Source: Rathayibacter sp. VKM Ac-2856
GTDB lineage: Bacteria; Actinomycetota; Actinomycetes; Actinomycetales; Microbacteriaceae
Assembly: GCF_013205055.1 (NCBI RefSeq)
Contig: NZ_JABMLF010000004.1
Coordinates: 310,001 to 374,000, forward strand
DNA length: 64,000 bases
Direction of reading: 5' to 3'
Below, piece after piece: positions 51,984-61,732 of the stretch; the stretch's first letter is position 1, and each line of letters begins with the position of its first letter. A program made the translations under genes and the position numbers. The notes under the pieces are model-generated. The model had not been told where the DNA came from. It searched no databases and saw only the letters and a list, made by a program, of their open reading frames with translations.

Positions 51984-53437
51984 CGGGCGGGCTCCGTCGC
52001 GAGGTCGGCCGCGGGCTCCGCAGCGAGACCGGCCGCGTCGTGCTGGGCGTCGCCCGCGAACGCGCCGCGCCAGGCGCGCGCCGGGTGCTCGTCCGGCAGC
52101 TGGTCGCGGCCGAACAGCTTCTGCCGCAGCGTGCCCGGCGCGTACTCGCGCTGGGCGAGCCCGCGCTCCTGCAGCACCGGGATCACGTGGTCGACGAACT
52201 CCTCGAAGCTGCCGGGCAGGATCCAGTTCATGACGTTGATGCCGTCGATCCCCGCGTCCTGCCACTCGGCGAGGCGGTCGGCGATCTGCTCGGGCGTGCC
52301 GACGATCCGGCCGCGCAGCTTCGCCGCCAGGGTCGCCAGGTCGCGCACCTTCGGGTCCGGGTCGGGCGAGAGCTCGCGCATCCACTGCAGGTGGCTGACG
52401 TTGGTGCCGGTCGAGAGCTCCGAGAGCGGGGTGTCCGGATCCAGCGGCTCGCCGGTCCTCGGATCGAACGCGAGGTTGCTGTGCAGCAGGAAGCCGTCGC
52501 TGGAGAGGTACTCGTCGAGCTCCGCCGCCTTGCGCTGCGCCGCCTCCTCGGTGTCGCCGGTGACGAAGGCGAGGCCGAGGAAGAACGCGAGGTCGTCGGC
52601 GGAGCGGCCCGTCGCGGCGACCTTCGCGCGGGTCTGCTCGATCAGCGCGCGGGTCTTGTCGATGCCCGAGGTGAGCACGAACTGGCCCTCCGCGTGCCGG
52701 GCGGCGAAGGCGCTGCCGGCGGGGGAGGAGCCGGCCTGGAAGATCACGGGCGTCCGCTGCGGCGACGGCGGGCTCTGGTGCGGCCCGGCCACCCGGTAGC
52801 GCTCGCCGACGTGGTCGATGCGGTGGATCCCGCCCGCATCGGCGAAGACCGCGTCCTCCGGGTGGCCGAGCGCCTTGTCGCGCTTCAGCGCGTCGTCGTC
52901 CCAGGAGCCCTCCCAGAGCTTGTAGACGACCTCGAGGTACTCCTCGGCCCAGCGGTAGCGCTCGTCGTGCTCCTCGAGTCCGTCGGCGCCGAAGTTGCGG
53001 GCCGCGCTCTCCTGCGCGCTGGTGACGACGTTCCAGCCCACGCGGCCGCCGGAGAGGTGGTCGAGCGTCGAGACCCGGCGGGCGAACTCGAACGGGTGGG
53101 CCTGCAGCACCGAGGAGGTGAAGACGAGGCCGAGGTGCTCGGTGACGGCCGCGAGCGCGCCGAGCAGCACCGAGGGGTCGTTGCTCGGGAACTGCAGGCC
53201 CTCGCGGGCGTTGACGGTGTAGTCGCCGCGGGCCGGTCCGTAGAGGCCGAGGACGTCGGCGAAGAAGATCGCGTCGAAGCGGCCGCGCTCGAGGGTGCGC
53301 GCCAGGTCGGTCCAGAGGGCGAGCGAGGTGAACTCGTGCTGGCGCGCGTCCGGGTGCCGCCAGAGGCCGTGCTGGATGTGCGAGCTCGTGTTCATCACGA
53401 AGGCGGAGAAGCGCAGGGGCTTCGGGGCGGTGCTCAT
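51980..53437 (-). CDS. FMN-dependent monooxygenase, NtaA/SnaA/DszA family (second copy)
   Basis: 485 residues, paralogue of the 49397-50764 enzyme with the same hallmarks: FVMNTSSHIQHGLWRHPDAR, FFADVLGLYGPARG, LDHLSGGRVGWNVVTSAQESAARNFG and FQAGSSPAGSAFAARHAEGQF. The Ala/Glu-rich tail after FAGD is extra. Its stop overlaps the SfnB/DszC-like gene and its start overlaps the ABC ATPase stop (ATGA), so the operon is translationally coupled throughout. Two such enzymes may act in sequence or on different substrates. Confidence 0.88.
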   Translation of the reverse strand: MSTAPKPLRFSAFVMNTSSHIQHGLWRHPDARQHEFTSLALWTDLARTLERGRFDAIFFADVLGLYGPARGDYTVNAREGLQFPSNDPSVLLGALAAVTEHLGLVFTSSVLQAHPFEFARRVSTLDHLSGGRVGWNVVTSAQESAARNFGADGLEEHDERYRWAEEYLEVVYKLWEGSWDDDALKRDKALGHPEDAVFADAGGIHRIDHVGERYRVAGPHQSPPSPQRTPVIFQAGSSPAGSAFAARHAEGQFVLTSGIDKTRALIEQTRAKVAATGRSADDLAFFLGLAFVTGDTEEAAQRKAAELDEYLSSDGFLLHSNLAFDPRTGEPLDPDTPLSELSTGTNVSHLQWMRELSPDPDPKVRDLATLAAKLRGRIVGTPEQIADRLAEWQDAGIDGINVMNWILPGSFEEFVDHVIPVLQERGLAQREYAPGTLRQKLFGRDQLPDEHPARAWRGAFAGDAQHDAAGLAAEPAADLATEPAR

Positions 53438-55215
53438 CGGGGCTCCTCGGCAGGGGTCGCGGTGGTGGTGGAGGTGGTGGCGGTGGTCGTCGCGGTGACG
53501 GCGGTCGCGGTGGTCGGGCTCGCCGCGCCCGCGCCGTCGCCGTCCCCGAGCAGCCGCCGCCCGGGTACGGCGTCGAGCAGCTCGCGCACGTAGTCCGTCC
53601 GCGGCGTCGCGAACAGCTCGCGCGAGGCGCCCTGCTCGACGACGCGGCCGGCGCGCAGCACGACCACGTCGTGGGCGAGCCGGCGGACGGTGGAGAGGTC
53701 GTGCGAGATGAAGAGGTAGGAGACGCCCTGCTCGCGCTGGATCCGCTCGATCAGCTGCAGCACCCGCTCCTGCGTGATGACGTCGAGCGCGCTGAGCGCC
53801 TCGTCGAGCACCACGAGCGAGCTGCGCGGAGCGAGCGCCCGCGCGATCGCGACCCGCTGGCGCTGGCCGCCGGAGAGCTCGCCCGGCCGCTGGTCGATCA
53901 CGCCGTCCGGCAGCGAGACGGCCTCGAGCAGCTCCTCGACGCGGGCCCGGCGCTCGCGCGACGGCACGGAGCCGGCGATCGGCTCGGCGACGATCCGCCC
54001 CACGGTCCAGCGCGGGTCCAGCGCCGAGTCGGGGTTCTGGTAGACGAGCTGCACCGTCCGCCAGAGCGCGAGCCGGTCGCGGCCGGAGACGCGCGTGACG
54101 TCCCGCCCGCCGAGGCGGATCGTGCCCGCGGTCGGGTCGAGCAGGCGCAGGATCATCCGCGCGGTCGTCGACTTGCCCGAGCCGGACTCGCCGACCAGCG
54201 CGAGGGTGCGGCCGCGCTCCAGCGAGAACGAGACGTCGTCGACGGCGGCGACCGCGTCCGCCCCGCGCCGACCGGGGAAGGTCTTCGACAGCCCCTCCAC
54301 CTCGAGCACGGCGTTCGAGGCGGTGCGGGCGGCGGAGGAGGCGGCGGAGCTGAGCGGCGGCGCGCTCGGCGGCGGCGCGGTCTGCGTCGCCCGGGCGTGC
54401 GCGATCAGCTCGGCCGTGTAGTCGACGGCGGGGGAGCGGACGATCCGCTCGACAGGCGCGTCCTCGACCAGCCGCCCGCGCTGCAGCACCAGGGCGCGCG
54501 AGGCGTGGTCGGTCGCGAGCGCGAGGTCGTGTGTGACGAGCAGCACGCTGGTGCCGTGCTCCGCGGCCAGGCGGTCGAGCACGCGCAGGATCTGCTTCTG
54601 CACCGTCACGTCCAGCGCCGAGGTGGGCTCGTCGGCGACCAGCAGGGCGGGGTCGAGGCCGAAGGCGATCGCGATCAGGATGCGCTGCTTCAGCCCGCCG
54701 GAGAGCTCGTGCGGGAACTGCGTCAGGCGGTCGGCGGCGCGCGACACCTCGGCGATCTCGAGCAGCTCGATCGAGCGGGCCCGGCGCTCGCTGCGCGAGA
54801 GGCGCTCGCCGCGGATCGCGAAGATCTCGGCGACCTGCGCGCCGATGGTGAGCACCGGGGTGAGGCTCGAGCCCGGGTCCTGCGGGACGAGCCCGACCCG
54901 CCGACCGCGGAGGCGGCTCCAGCGCGACTCCGAGAGCCGCGTCGCGTCGGCGCCGTCGACGAGCAGCCGGCCGGAGGCGACCCGGGCCGAGGCGGGCAGC
55001 AGCCCGGTCGCCGCGTTCGCGATGGTCGACTTGCCCGAGCCGGACTCGCCGACCAGGGCGACGATCTCGCCGCGGCCGACCGTGAAGGAGACGTCGTCGA
55101 GGGCGCGCACCGAGCGGCGGCCGGCGCGGTAGTCGAGCGAGAGTCCCTCGAGCTGCAGGGCGGGGGCCGCGGGGGCCGCGGCGGCCGGGGAGGAGGAGTC
55201 GATGGCGTCAGGCAC
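53434..55215 (-). CDS. ABC transporter fused twin ATPase (oligopeptide/nickel type)
   Basis: 593 residues with two full nucleotide-binding domains in one chain, like DppD+DppF fused. Walker A GESGSGKST appears twice, signatures LSGGLKQRILIA and LSGGQRQRVAIA, and Walker B LLVADEPTSALD and LVVLDEALSALD. A short Thr/Ala-rich tail ends the protein. Overlaps the downstream monooxygenase (ATGA) and the upstream permease by 8 bp. Provides energy for the importer of the operon. Confidence 0.92.
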   Translation of the reverse strand: MPDAIDSSSPAAAAPAAPALQLEGLSLDYRAGRRSVRALDDVSFTVGRGEIVALVGESGSGKSTIANAATGLLPASARVASGRLLVDGADATRLSESRWSRLRGRRVGLVPQDPGSSLTPVLTIGAQVAEIFAIRGERLSRSERRARSIELLEIAEVSRAADRLTQFPHELSGGLKQRILIAIAFGLDPALLVADEPTSALDVTVQKQILRVLDRLAAEHGTSVLLVTHDLALATDHASRALVLQRGRLVEDAPVERIVRSPAVDYTAELIAHARATQTAPPPSAPPLSSAASSAARTASNAVLEVEGLSKTFPGRRGADAVAAVDDVSFSLERGRTLALVGESGSGKSTTARMILRLLDPTAGTIRLGGRDVTRVSGRDRLALWRTVQLVYQNPDSALDPRWTVGRIVAEPIAGSVPSRERRARVEELLEAVSLPDGVIDQRPGELSGGQRQRVAIARALAPRSSLVVLDEALSALDVITQERVLQLIERIQREQGVSYLFISHDLSTVRRLAHDVVVLRAGRVVEQGASRELFATPRTDYVRELLDAVPGRRLLGDGDGAGAASPTTATAVTATTTATTSTTTATPAEEPR

Positions 55216-56065
55216 GGGTCGCCTTTCCGAGGTAGCGGCTGAGCACGCCGAGCGCGACGACCACGACGAGCACGAAGGTCCCGGGCAGTGCGGTCATCCA
55301 CCACGCGTTGGCCAGGTAGTTGCGGCCCTCGGCGATGATGAGCCCCCACTCGGGAGTGGGCGGCGGTGTGCCGAAGCCGAGGAAGCCGAGCGCGGACACG
55401 GCCAGAACCGCGGCGCCGAAGTCGACGACCGCGAGGGCGACGAGCGCCCCGGCGATCGCGGGCAGCACGTGGCCGGTCAGCTGGCGGAGGTATCCGGCGC
55501 CGGCCAGGAGGCTCGCCTCGAGGTAGTCGAGCGAGCGCACCCGGAGGATCTCGGCGCGCGTCACCCGCGCGAACAGCACGACCGAGCCGATGCCGACCCC
55601 GATGCCCAGCGAGACCGGTCCCGCTCCGTAGGCCGAGACCACGAACAGCGCGATCATGAACGCGGGCAGCGCGATCAGGGCGTCGATCACGCGCATGCTC
55701 ACGGCCTCCGCCCATGAGCCGAGCGTCGAGGAGACGATGCCGACGAGGGTGCCGAGCGCCAGTCCGACGATCACGGCGAGCCCCGCGGTCAGCGCGGTCT
55801 GGCGCGTGCCGAAGACCACCCGGGCGAGCACGTCGCGGCCGAGGTGGTCGGTGCCGAAGGGGTGCGCGGCGCTCGGGGCGAGGAAGACCTGCGAGGAGTC
55901 GCCGGTCAGCGGGTCGGAGGAGGTGAACCAGCCGGGCGCGATCAGCCAGAGCACGACCAGGACGATCAGCGCCGCCGAGAGGATCGCGGCCGGGCCCGGC
56001 GCGGGCAGGCTGCGGAGGAGGCCGGCGCGGCGGTCGTCCGCCGTCCGGGTGAGCTCAAGCGCCAA
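55208..56065 (-). CDS. ABC transporter permease, DppC type
   Basis: 285 residues, about six helices. The start LSAALIVLVVLWLIAPGWFTSSDPL and the PFGTDHLGRDVLARVVFGTR motif mark DppC-type permeases, and the EAA loop reads YLEASLLAGAGYLRQLTGHVLPA. Tail RYLGKATRA. Pairs with the DppB-type permease upstream (overlap 11 bp) and the fused ATPase downstream. Confidence 0.9.
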   Translation of the reverse strand: MALELTRTADDRRAGLLRSLPAPGPAAILSAALIVLVVLWLIAPGWFTSSDPLTGDSSQVFLAPSAAHPFGTDHLGRDVLARVVFGTRQTALTAGLAVIVGLALGTLVGIVSSTLGSWAEAVSMRVIDALIALPAFMIALFVVSAYGAGPVSLGIGVGIGSVVLFARVTRAEILRVRSLDYLEASLLAGAGYLRQLTGHVLPAIAGALVALAVVDFGAAVLAVSALGFLGFGTPPPTPEWGLIIAEGRNYLANAWWMTALPGTFVLVVVVALGVLSRYLGKATRA

Positions 56066-57014
56066 GGCGCACCAGTCCCTTCTGTCCGCGGGTGCGCAGG
56101 ACGCGCGGGTCGAGCACCGGCGCGATCAGATCGAGCACCAGCGTGGTGACGACGACGACGAGCGTCGTCAGCAGGACGAGGCCCTGCACGAGCGGCACGT
56201 CCTGCGCGATGACGGCCTTCAGCAGCACCGAGCCGAGGCCGGGGCGGGCGAAGACGGTCTCGGTGATGACGGAGCCGGCCAGGAGGATCCCGAGTGTGGT
56301 GCCGATCACGGCGGTGGTCGCGCCGAGCGAGGAGCGCAGGACGTGCCGCAGGAAGACCCGCAGCGGCCGGGCGCCCTTCGCGCGGGCGGTCTTGACGAAG
56401 GCGAGCTCGGCGGCCTGCTCCACTCCGCTCAGCAGCACCTGCGCGATCGGCGCGGACACCGGGATCGCGAGCACCAGGGCGGGGATGAGCAGCGACAGCA
56501 GCGACCCGTCCGGGAAGAGCGAGAGGATCCGCAGCTGGAAGGAGAACACCTGCAGCACCACGATCCCGAGCCAGAACACGGGGATCGAGCTGAACAGCGA
56601 CGGCACGGCGACGACGAGGGCCTTCAGCCGCGGCGCGTCGATCAGGAACGCCGCCGCGCTCACGCCCACCGCGATCACGATGCTGAGCAGCAGTCCCGTC
56701 GAGGCCAGCAGGACGGTGCTGCCGACGACGTCGCCGATGCGGGTGAGCACGGGCTGGCCGGAGGAGAGCGAGAAGCCGAAGTCGCCGCGCAGCAGGTTCG
56801 CCAGCTGCAGCAGGTACTGCTCGTGCCAGGGGCGGTCGTAGCCGTAGAGCGCGCTGACCTGCTGGATCAGGGCGGGGTCGGCCCCGGCGTCGCCGGCCAG
56901 GAAGATCGTGACGGGGTCGGACGGCAGCAGCTGCACGACCGCGAAGACGATCGTGTACGTCAGCCACAGCACGAGCACCGCCTGACCGGCCCGGCCGGCG
57001 AGATACCGGAGCAC
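56055..57014 (-). CDS. ABC transporter permease, DppB type
   Basis: 319 residues. Starts VLRYLAGRAGQAVLVLWLTYTIVF and has the QLLPSDP motif and the EAA loop AFVKTARAKGARPLRVFLRHVLR, with six helices, matching DppB/OppB. GTG 57014 is preferred: the solute-binding gene ends at 57020, and a long upstream frame is a shadow. Stop at 56055 lies inside the DppC gene. Confidence 0.88.
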   Translation of the reverse strand: MLRYLAGRAGQAVLVLWLTYTIVFAVVQLLPSDPVTIFLAGDAGADPALIQQVSALYGYDRPWHEQYLLQLANLLRGDFGFSLSSGQPVLTRIGDVVGSTVLLASTGLLLSIVIAVGVSAAAFLIDAPRLKALVVAVPSLFSSIPVFWLGIVVLQVFSFQLRILSLFPDGSLLSLLIPALVLAIPVSAPIAQVLLSGVEQAAELAFVKTARAKGARPLRVFLRHVLRSSLGATTAVIGTTLGILLAGSVITETVFARPGLGSVLLKAVIAQDVPLVQGLVLLTTLVVVVTTLVLDLIAPVLDPRVLRTRGQKGLVRLGA

Positions 57015-57019
57015 CGCGG

Positions 57020-58657
57020 CTACCTCTGCACCCAGGCTTCGTGGAGCAGCGGCGCGGTGCCGCCGTCGAAGCTCACGTGGACGCCCGAGCCGACGGCGTG
57101 CACCTGCACCTCGTCCCAGAGCGGCACGAGCAGGTTGGTGCCGAGCACGAGGCGCTCCTGGATGTCGGCGAGGACCTCGTCGCGGGCGGCGGGGTCGGTG
57201 GCCGCGCGCTCGGTCGCGAACAGCGCGTTGAGCTCGTCGTCCGAGACGTAGGTGTTGGTGTTGCCGGCGGCGCTGAACAGCGGGCCGAGACCGCCGAGGT
57301 AGAACTGGCGCGAGCCGATGGCGGGGTAGGCGGGGTCGCCCAGCGCGGTGGCGAGGATGGCGCTGTCGCCGGCGTTGTTGGTCAGCTCGACGCCGAGCTT
57401 GCGCCACTCCGACTCGATGAACTCGAAGGCGGGCTTGATCACGACGCTGCGCGGGCTGGCGGCGACCGAGAGGGCGAGCCGCTGGCCGTCCTTCTCGCGG
57501 ACGCCGTCGGAGCCGACGGTCCAGCCCGCGTCGTCGAGGAGCTTCTCGGCCTCGTCGGGGTCGTAGGCGAGCTCGTCGCCGAGGTCGACGAAGCCGGGGG
57601 CCGAGCGGTTGAGCACCGAGCCCGAGAGCGGGTAGCTGTCGCTGAGCACGGTGGTCTTCAGCGCCTCGCGGTCGAAGCCGATCTGCAGAGCGCGGCGGAC
57701 GGCCTGGTCGGAGACGACGGGCGCGTCGCCGCGGAAGGCGAGCCAGTTCGCGGTGAGCTCCGGCGCCTGCGCGACGGCGAGCTCGATCCCGGAGGCGGCC
57801 GCGGCTGCCTCGTCGGTCGGCTGCACGCCGCGCGCGATGTCCGCCTGACCCGAGGAGACGGCGCCCACGCGCAGCCCCACCTCGGGGATCGCGCGGAAGG
57901 TGACCTCGTCCAGGTGCGCCGCGCCGGTGTTCGTCGAGATCGACGACGGCCAGGCGTAGTCCTCGCGCTTGTCGAAGACGATCTCCTGGTCGGGCACCTG
58001 CGAGGCGAAGACGAAGGGGCCGGAGGCGACGATCTTCGAGATGTCGGCCTGCCCGGCGTAGTCCAGCGCGAGGGTCGAGGTCGAGACCAGGCTCGCGGTG
58101 GAGGCGGCGGTCGCCTTGAGGAAGTCGGCGTTCGGCTCCGAGAGGCGCACGACGACGGTGTCCTCGCCGGTCACCTCCGAGCTCTGGTAGCCGATGAAGT
58201 CGCGGTTCTTGACGATCTTCTTCGCCTCGTCGCCCAGGCCGAGCTGGTCGAGGTTGGCTTTGACCGCGGCGGCGTCGAGCGGCGTGCCGTCCGAGAAGGT
58301 GACGCCCGGGCGGATGGTGAAGGTGAACTCCGTGTTGTCGCCGTTGACGCTCCACTCGGAGGCGATCCACGGCATGACCTCGCCGGTCTCCGGGTCGAAG
58401 GCGGTGAGGCGGTCGGCGATGGTGCGGAAGACGTTCGCCTGCGTGTAGTTGAACCCCTTCTGCACCTGGAAGTCGGTCTGCAGCTCGATGTCGGCGAAGA
58501 CGAGCGAGCCGCCCTCGACGGGCGTGCCGGAGGAGGAGCCGGCCACGTCCGCCGCCTGCGCGGTGCAGCCCGCGAGCAGGCCGGCCACGAGGACGGCGCC
58601 GACGGCCGCGGCGAGGCGCGAGCGGAAGGGGGACGATCCGGGCGTGAAGCGTGACAT
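57020..58657 (-). CDS. ABC transporter substrate-binding lipoprotein, family 5
   Basis: 545 residues. Signal and lipobox LLAGC near residue 30, then the SBP_bac_5 domain: GGSLVFADIELQTDFQVQKG, VMPWIASEWSV, FTIRPGVTFSDGTPLDAAAVKANLDQ and a C-terminal RERLVLGTNLLVPLWD-like segment. It binds an oligopeptide or other small substrate outside the membrane. ATG 58657 (MSRFTP) is preferred; the frame is open to 58699. First gene of a seven-gene operon with oxidative enzymes, so its ligand is probably the compound those enzymes break down. Confidence 0.92.
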   Translation of the reverse strand: MSRFTPGSSPFRSRLAAAVGAVLVAGLLAGCTAQAADVAGSSSGTPVEGGSLVFADIELQTDFQVQKGFNYTQANVFRTIADRLTAFDPETGEVMPWIASEWSVNGDNTEFTFTIRPGVTFSDGTPLDAAAVKANLDQLGLGDEAKKIVKNRDFIGYQSSEVTGEDTVVVRLSEPNADFLKATAASTASLVSTSTLALDYAGQADISKIVASGPFVFASQVPDQEIVFDKREDYAWPSSISTNTGAAHLDEVTFRAIPEVGLRVGAVSSGQADIARGVQPTDEAAAAASGIELAVAQAPELTANWLAFRGDAPVVSDQAVRRALQIGFDREALKTTVLSDSYPLSGSVLNRSAPGFVDLGDELAYDPDEAEKLLDDAGWTVGSDGVREKDGQRLALSVAASPRSVVIKPAFEFIESEWRKLGVELTNNAGDSAILATALGDPAYPAIGSRQFYLGGLGPLFSAAGNTNTYVSDDELNALFATERAATDPAARDEVLADIQERLVLGTNLLVPLWDEVQVHAVGSGVHVSFDGGTAPLLHEAWVQR

Positions 58658-58785
58658 GCGGGCGGTACTCCTAGCGGCGTGGGCTGACGACCCGGCCAAC
58701 CTACGAGCCCGCTCAGGAGACTGTCACCCCGCCCGTAACACGGCGCCACGCGACGTCACACGACGTCGCGCCCGCCGCCCCACCC

Positions 58786-58895
58786 GGTCTCGATACGCCG
58801 CCTGCGGCGCCTACTCGACCACCGTGCTGATCGCGAGTCCGCCCCCCCTGCATGCTGATCGAGTAGCCCGGCGCAGCCGGGCGTATCGAGATCCC
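58786..58895. repeat. REP-like elements, forward and inverted copy
   Basis: GGTCTCGATACGCCGCCTGCGGCGCCTACTCGACC at 58786-58820 in pieces, and an inverted copy ending GTATCGAGATCC at about 58892. The loop core varies (GCCTGCGGC, CCGGCGCAGCCGG), always self-complementary. Confidence 0.85.
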
Positions 58896-58917
58896 CCGCG
58901 TCGGACGCCGCCGCGCC

Positions 58918-60618
58918 CTACTCCCGCGGCGCCGCGCCCGGCTTGATCCGCTGCGCCAGCCGCTTCAGAGGGTGCGCCGGCTCGCGCTCGACCGGCTCCT
59001 CCACCTCGAGGCCGTAGAAGGAGCCGATGTCGCCGACGAAGGCGGCCCGGCGGGCCTTGTCGTAGGCGCGGATCTCCCTGCGGAACGCGATCACCGTCGC
59101 CACGCACATCAGGATCATCACCACGCTGAACGGCAGCGCCGAGAGGATCGCGGCCGTCTGCAGGGCGTCGAGCCCGCCGGCGATGAGCAGCGAGAGCGCG
59201 AGCAGCGCCGTCGCCAGCGCGAAGAAGACGCGGATGCCGTTGCGCGGTTCCGCGTCGCCGCCGGTCGCGATCATCGACATGACCAGGGCGCCGGAGTCGG
59301 CGGAGGTGACGAAGAAGACGCCGATCAGGAGGATCGCGCCGACCGTGAGCACGGAGCCGGCCGGCAGGCCCTGCAGCATCTGGAAGAGCGCGGTGTCGGT
59401 GCTCACCGCGCCGTCGGTGCCGACGAGCCCGCCGGAGCCGTAGAGCTCGCGGTAGAGGGCGGTGCCGCCGAGCACGCTGAACCAGAGGAACGTCATGATC
59501 GTCGGGACCAGCAGCACGCCCGCGACGAACTCGCGCACGGTGCGGCCCTTGGAGACGCGGGCGATGAAGATGCCGACGAACGGCGCCCACGACATCCACC
59601 AGCCCCAGTAGAACGTGGTCCAGCTCGCCTGCCAGGTCTCGCCCGCGGTGCCCTGGTAGGCGCTGACCGTGAAGGTCAGGCCGATGAAGTTCTGCAGGTA
59701 GTTGCCGAGCGACTGCACGAACTCACGCAGCAGGAACTGGGTCGGGCCGGCGACCAGCACGAACACGAGCAGGGCGGCCGCGAGCAGCAGGTTGCCGGTC
59801 GAGAGCCACTTCATGCCCTTGCCGACGCCGGAGACGAGCGAGAACACGGTGAGCGCCGTCACGACCGCGATCACGACGATCTGCACGGTGAGCGAGGAGT
59901 CGACGATGCCGCTCGCCTCGAGCCCGGCCGAGATCTGCGTGACGCCGAGGCCGAGCGAGGTCGCGACGCCGAACATCGTGCCGACGAGCGCGACGACGTC
60001 GATCGTGTTGCCCCAGCCGCCGCGGACCCGGCGGCCGAGCAGCGGCTCGAGCGCCCAGCGGATCGACACCGGGCGCTTGCGGCGGTGGATCGCGTAGGCG
60101 AGGGCGAGGCCGACGACGACGTAGATCGACCAGGCGTGCACGCCCCAGTGCAGATAGGTCTGCGAGATGGCGCTCTGCGCGAGCTCCGTGTCGGTGCCGG
60201 TGACGCCGGGCCGCGGAGTGGCGAAGTGGGTGAGCGGCTCCGCGACGCCGTAGAAGACGAGGCCGATGCCCATCCCGGCCGCGAAGAGCAGCGAGATCCA
60301 GGAGAGCAGCGAGAACTCCGGCTCGTCGTCGTCGGCACCGAGCTTGATGTCGCCGAAGCGGCTGAGGCCCATCCAGATCGCGAAGGCGACGAAGACCGCG
60401 GCGATCAGCACGTAGTACCAGCTGAAGGTGTCGATCACCGTGCTCTGCAGCGCCGAGAAGACGCCGGTGGCGACGTCGGGGGCGACGATCGCGAAGGCGG
60501 CGATCGAGAGCGTGATCACCGCCGCGGGCCAGAACACCCAGCGGGCGAGGCTGTGCGGGGGCCGCTTGTCAGCGGCGGGAGGGACGGCGATGTCCGGGGA
60601 GGCGGGCGTGTCGGACAT
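58918..60618 (-). CDS. BCCT family betaine/carnitine/choline transporter
   Basis: 566 residues, 12 helices. Typical BCCT segments: FAAGMGIGLVFYGVAEPL, HWGVHAWSIYVVVGLALAY and the Trp-rich FYWGWWMSWAPFVGIFIARVSKGRT motif with the family's aromatic box. A charged C-terminal tail (PLKRLAQRIKPGAAPRE) may sense osmotic stress, as in BetP. ATG 60618 has GAGAGGACC upstream. Na+- or H+-coupled uptake of glycine betaine or similar is expected. Confidence 0.93.
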   Translation of the reverse strand: MSDTPASPDIAVPPAADKRPPHSLARWVFWPAAVITLSIAAFAIVAPDVATGVFSALQSTVIDTFSWYYVLIAAVFVAFAIWMGLSRFGDIKLGADDDEPEFSLLSWISLLFAAGMGIGLVFYGVAEPLTHFATPRPGVTGTDTELAQSAISQTYLHWGVHAWSIYVVVGLALAYAIHRRKRPVSIRWALEPLLGRRVRGGWGNTIDVVALVGTMFGVATSLGLGVTQISAGLEASGIVDSSLTVQIVVIAVVTALTVFSLVSGVGKGMKWLSTGNLLLAAALLVFVLVAGPTQFLLREFVQSLGNYLQNFIGLTFTVSAYQGTAGETWQASWTTFYWGWWMSWAPFVGIFIARVSKGRTVREFVAGVLLVPTIMTFLWFSVLGGTALYRELYGSGGLVGTDGAVSTDTALFQMLQGLPAGSVLTVGAILLIGVFFVTSADSGALVMSMIATGGDAEPRNGIRVFFALATALLALSLLIAGGLDALQTAAILSALPFSVVMILMCVATVIAFRREIRAYDKARRAAFVGDIGSFYGLEVEEPVEREPAHPLKRLAQRIKPGAAPRE

Positions 60619-60773
60619 GGGGTCCTCTCGTCGTGGGCAGCCTGCAACGGTACACGGACCGCTCGGCACGGGCTCGGCCGCCGACGCTGCCGAGCGCCTG
60701 ATCGAGGGACCGGCGGGGCGCGGCGGGCGGGTCGGTCGCGCCCGCGGCGACCGGGATGGGGGAGGCTGGAGCC

Positions 60774-61700
60774 GTGCAGTTCAGAGTCTTCACCGAACCC
60801 CAGCAGGGCGCCAGCTACGAGGATCTCCTCGCGGTCGCGCAGGCCACCGAAGCCCTCGGCTTCGACGGATTCTTCCGCTCCGACCATTACCTCCGGATGG
60901 GCGACGGCGACCCCGGCCCCGGTCCGTCGGACGCGTGGACGACCCTCGCGGGCCTCGCGCGCGAGACCGAGCGGATCGCGCTCGGCACCCTGGTCTCCTC
61001 CGTCACCTACCGGCCGCCGGGGATCCTCGCGATCCAGGTCGCGCAGGTCGACGCCATGTCGGGCGGCCGCGTCGAGCTCGGGCTCGGCACCGGCTGGTTC
61101 GAGGAGGAGCACGCCGCGTACGGCATCCCGTTCCCGCCCCGCCGCTTCGACCTGCTCGAGGAGCAGCTGGAGATCGTCACCGGCCTCTGGTCGACGCCGG
61201 TCGGCGAGCGCTACTCCTTCGCCGGCGAGCACTACACGCTCACCGACTCGCCCGCGCTGCCGAAGCCCGCGCGGCTCCCGCTGCCGGTGATCGTCGGCGG
61301 CGGCGGCCCGAAGCGCACCCCGCGCCTCGCAGCCCGCTTCGCGAGCGAGTTCAACCTGCCGTTCCCGGAGTTCGACGCGATCCCCGCCGCGTTCGCGCGC
61401 GTGGACGAGGCGTGCGTCGCGATCGGCCGCGAGCCGTCCTCGCTCGTGCACTCGGTCGCGCTGATCGCGGTCGGCGGAGCGGACGAGGCGGAGTTCGTGC
61501 GCCGCGCCGCCGCGATCGGCCGCGAGCCCGCCGAGCTGCGCGAGCACGGCGTCGCCGGCGGCGTCGACGAGACCGTCGACCGCCTCGAGTCCCTCCGCGA
61601 GGCCGGCGCCGAGCGCGTCTACCTCCAGTTCATGGACCTCCAGGACCTCGACCACCTCGACTTCTTCGCCCGCGAGGTCCTGCCGCGCCTCTCGGCCTGA
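60774..61700 (+). CDS. LLM class F420-dependent or flavin oxidoreductase
   Basis: 308 residues, luciferase-like barrel: FRVFTEPQQGASYEDLL, TEALGFDGFFRSDHYLRMGDGDPG, RIALGTLVSSVTYRPPG, RVELGLGTGWFEEEHAAYGIPFP, LPVIVGGGGPKRTPRLAARFASEFN. The pattern matches the TIGR03560-type F420 enzymes of Actinobacteria. GTG 60774 is preferred for GGAGGCTGGAG; ATG 60756 is possible. Divergent from the BCCT gene. Substrate unknown. Confidence 0.85.
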   Translation: MQFRVFTEPQQGASYEDLLAVAQATEALGFDGFFRSDHYLRMGDGDPGPGPSDAWTTLAGLARETERIALGTLVSSVTYRPPGILAIQVAQVDAMSGGRVELGLGTGWFEEEHAAYGIPFPPRRFDLLEEQLEIVTGLWSTPVGERYSFAGEHYTLTDSPALPKPARLPLPVIVGGGGPKRTPRLAARFASEFNLPFPEFDAIPAAFARVDEACVAIGREPSSLVHSVALIAVGGADEAEFVRRAAAIGREPAELREHGVAGGVDETVDRLESLREAGAERVYLQFMDLQDLDHLDFFAREVLPRLSA

Positions 61701-61732
61701 CCGCCGAGGAGCCCGCTCCGCGGGCGCCCCCT

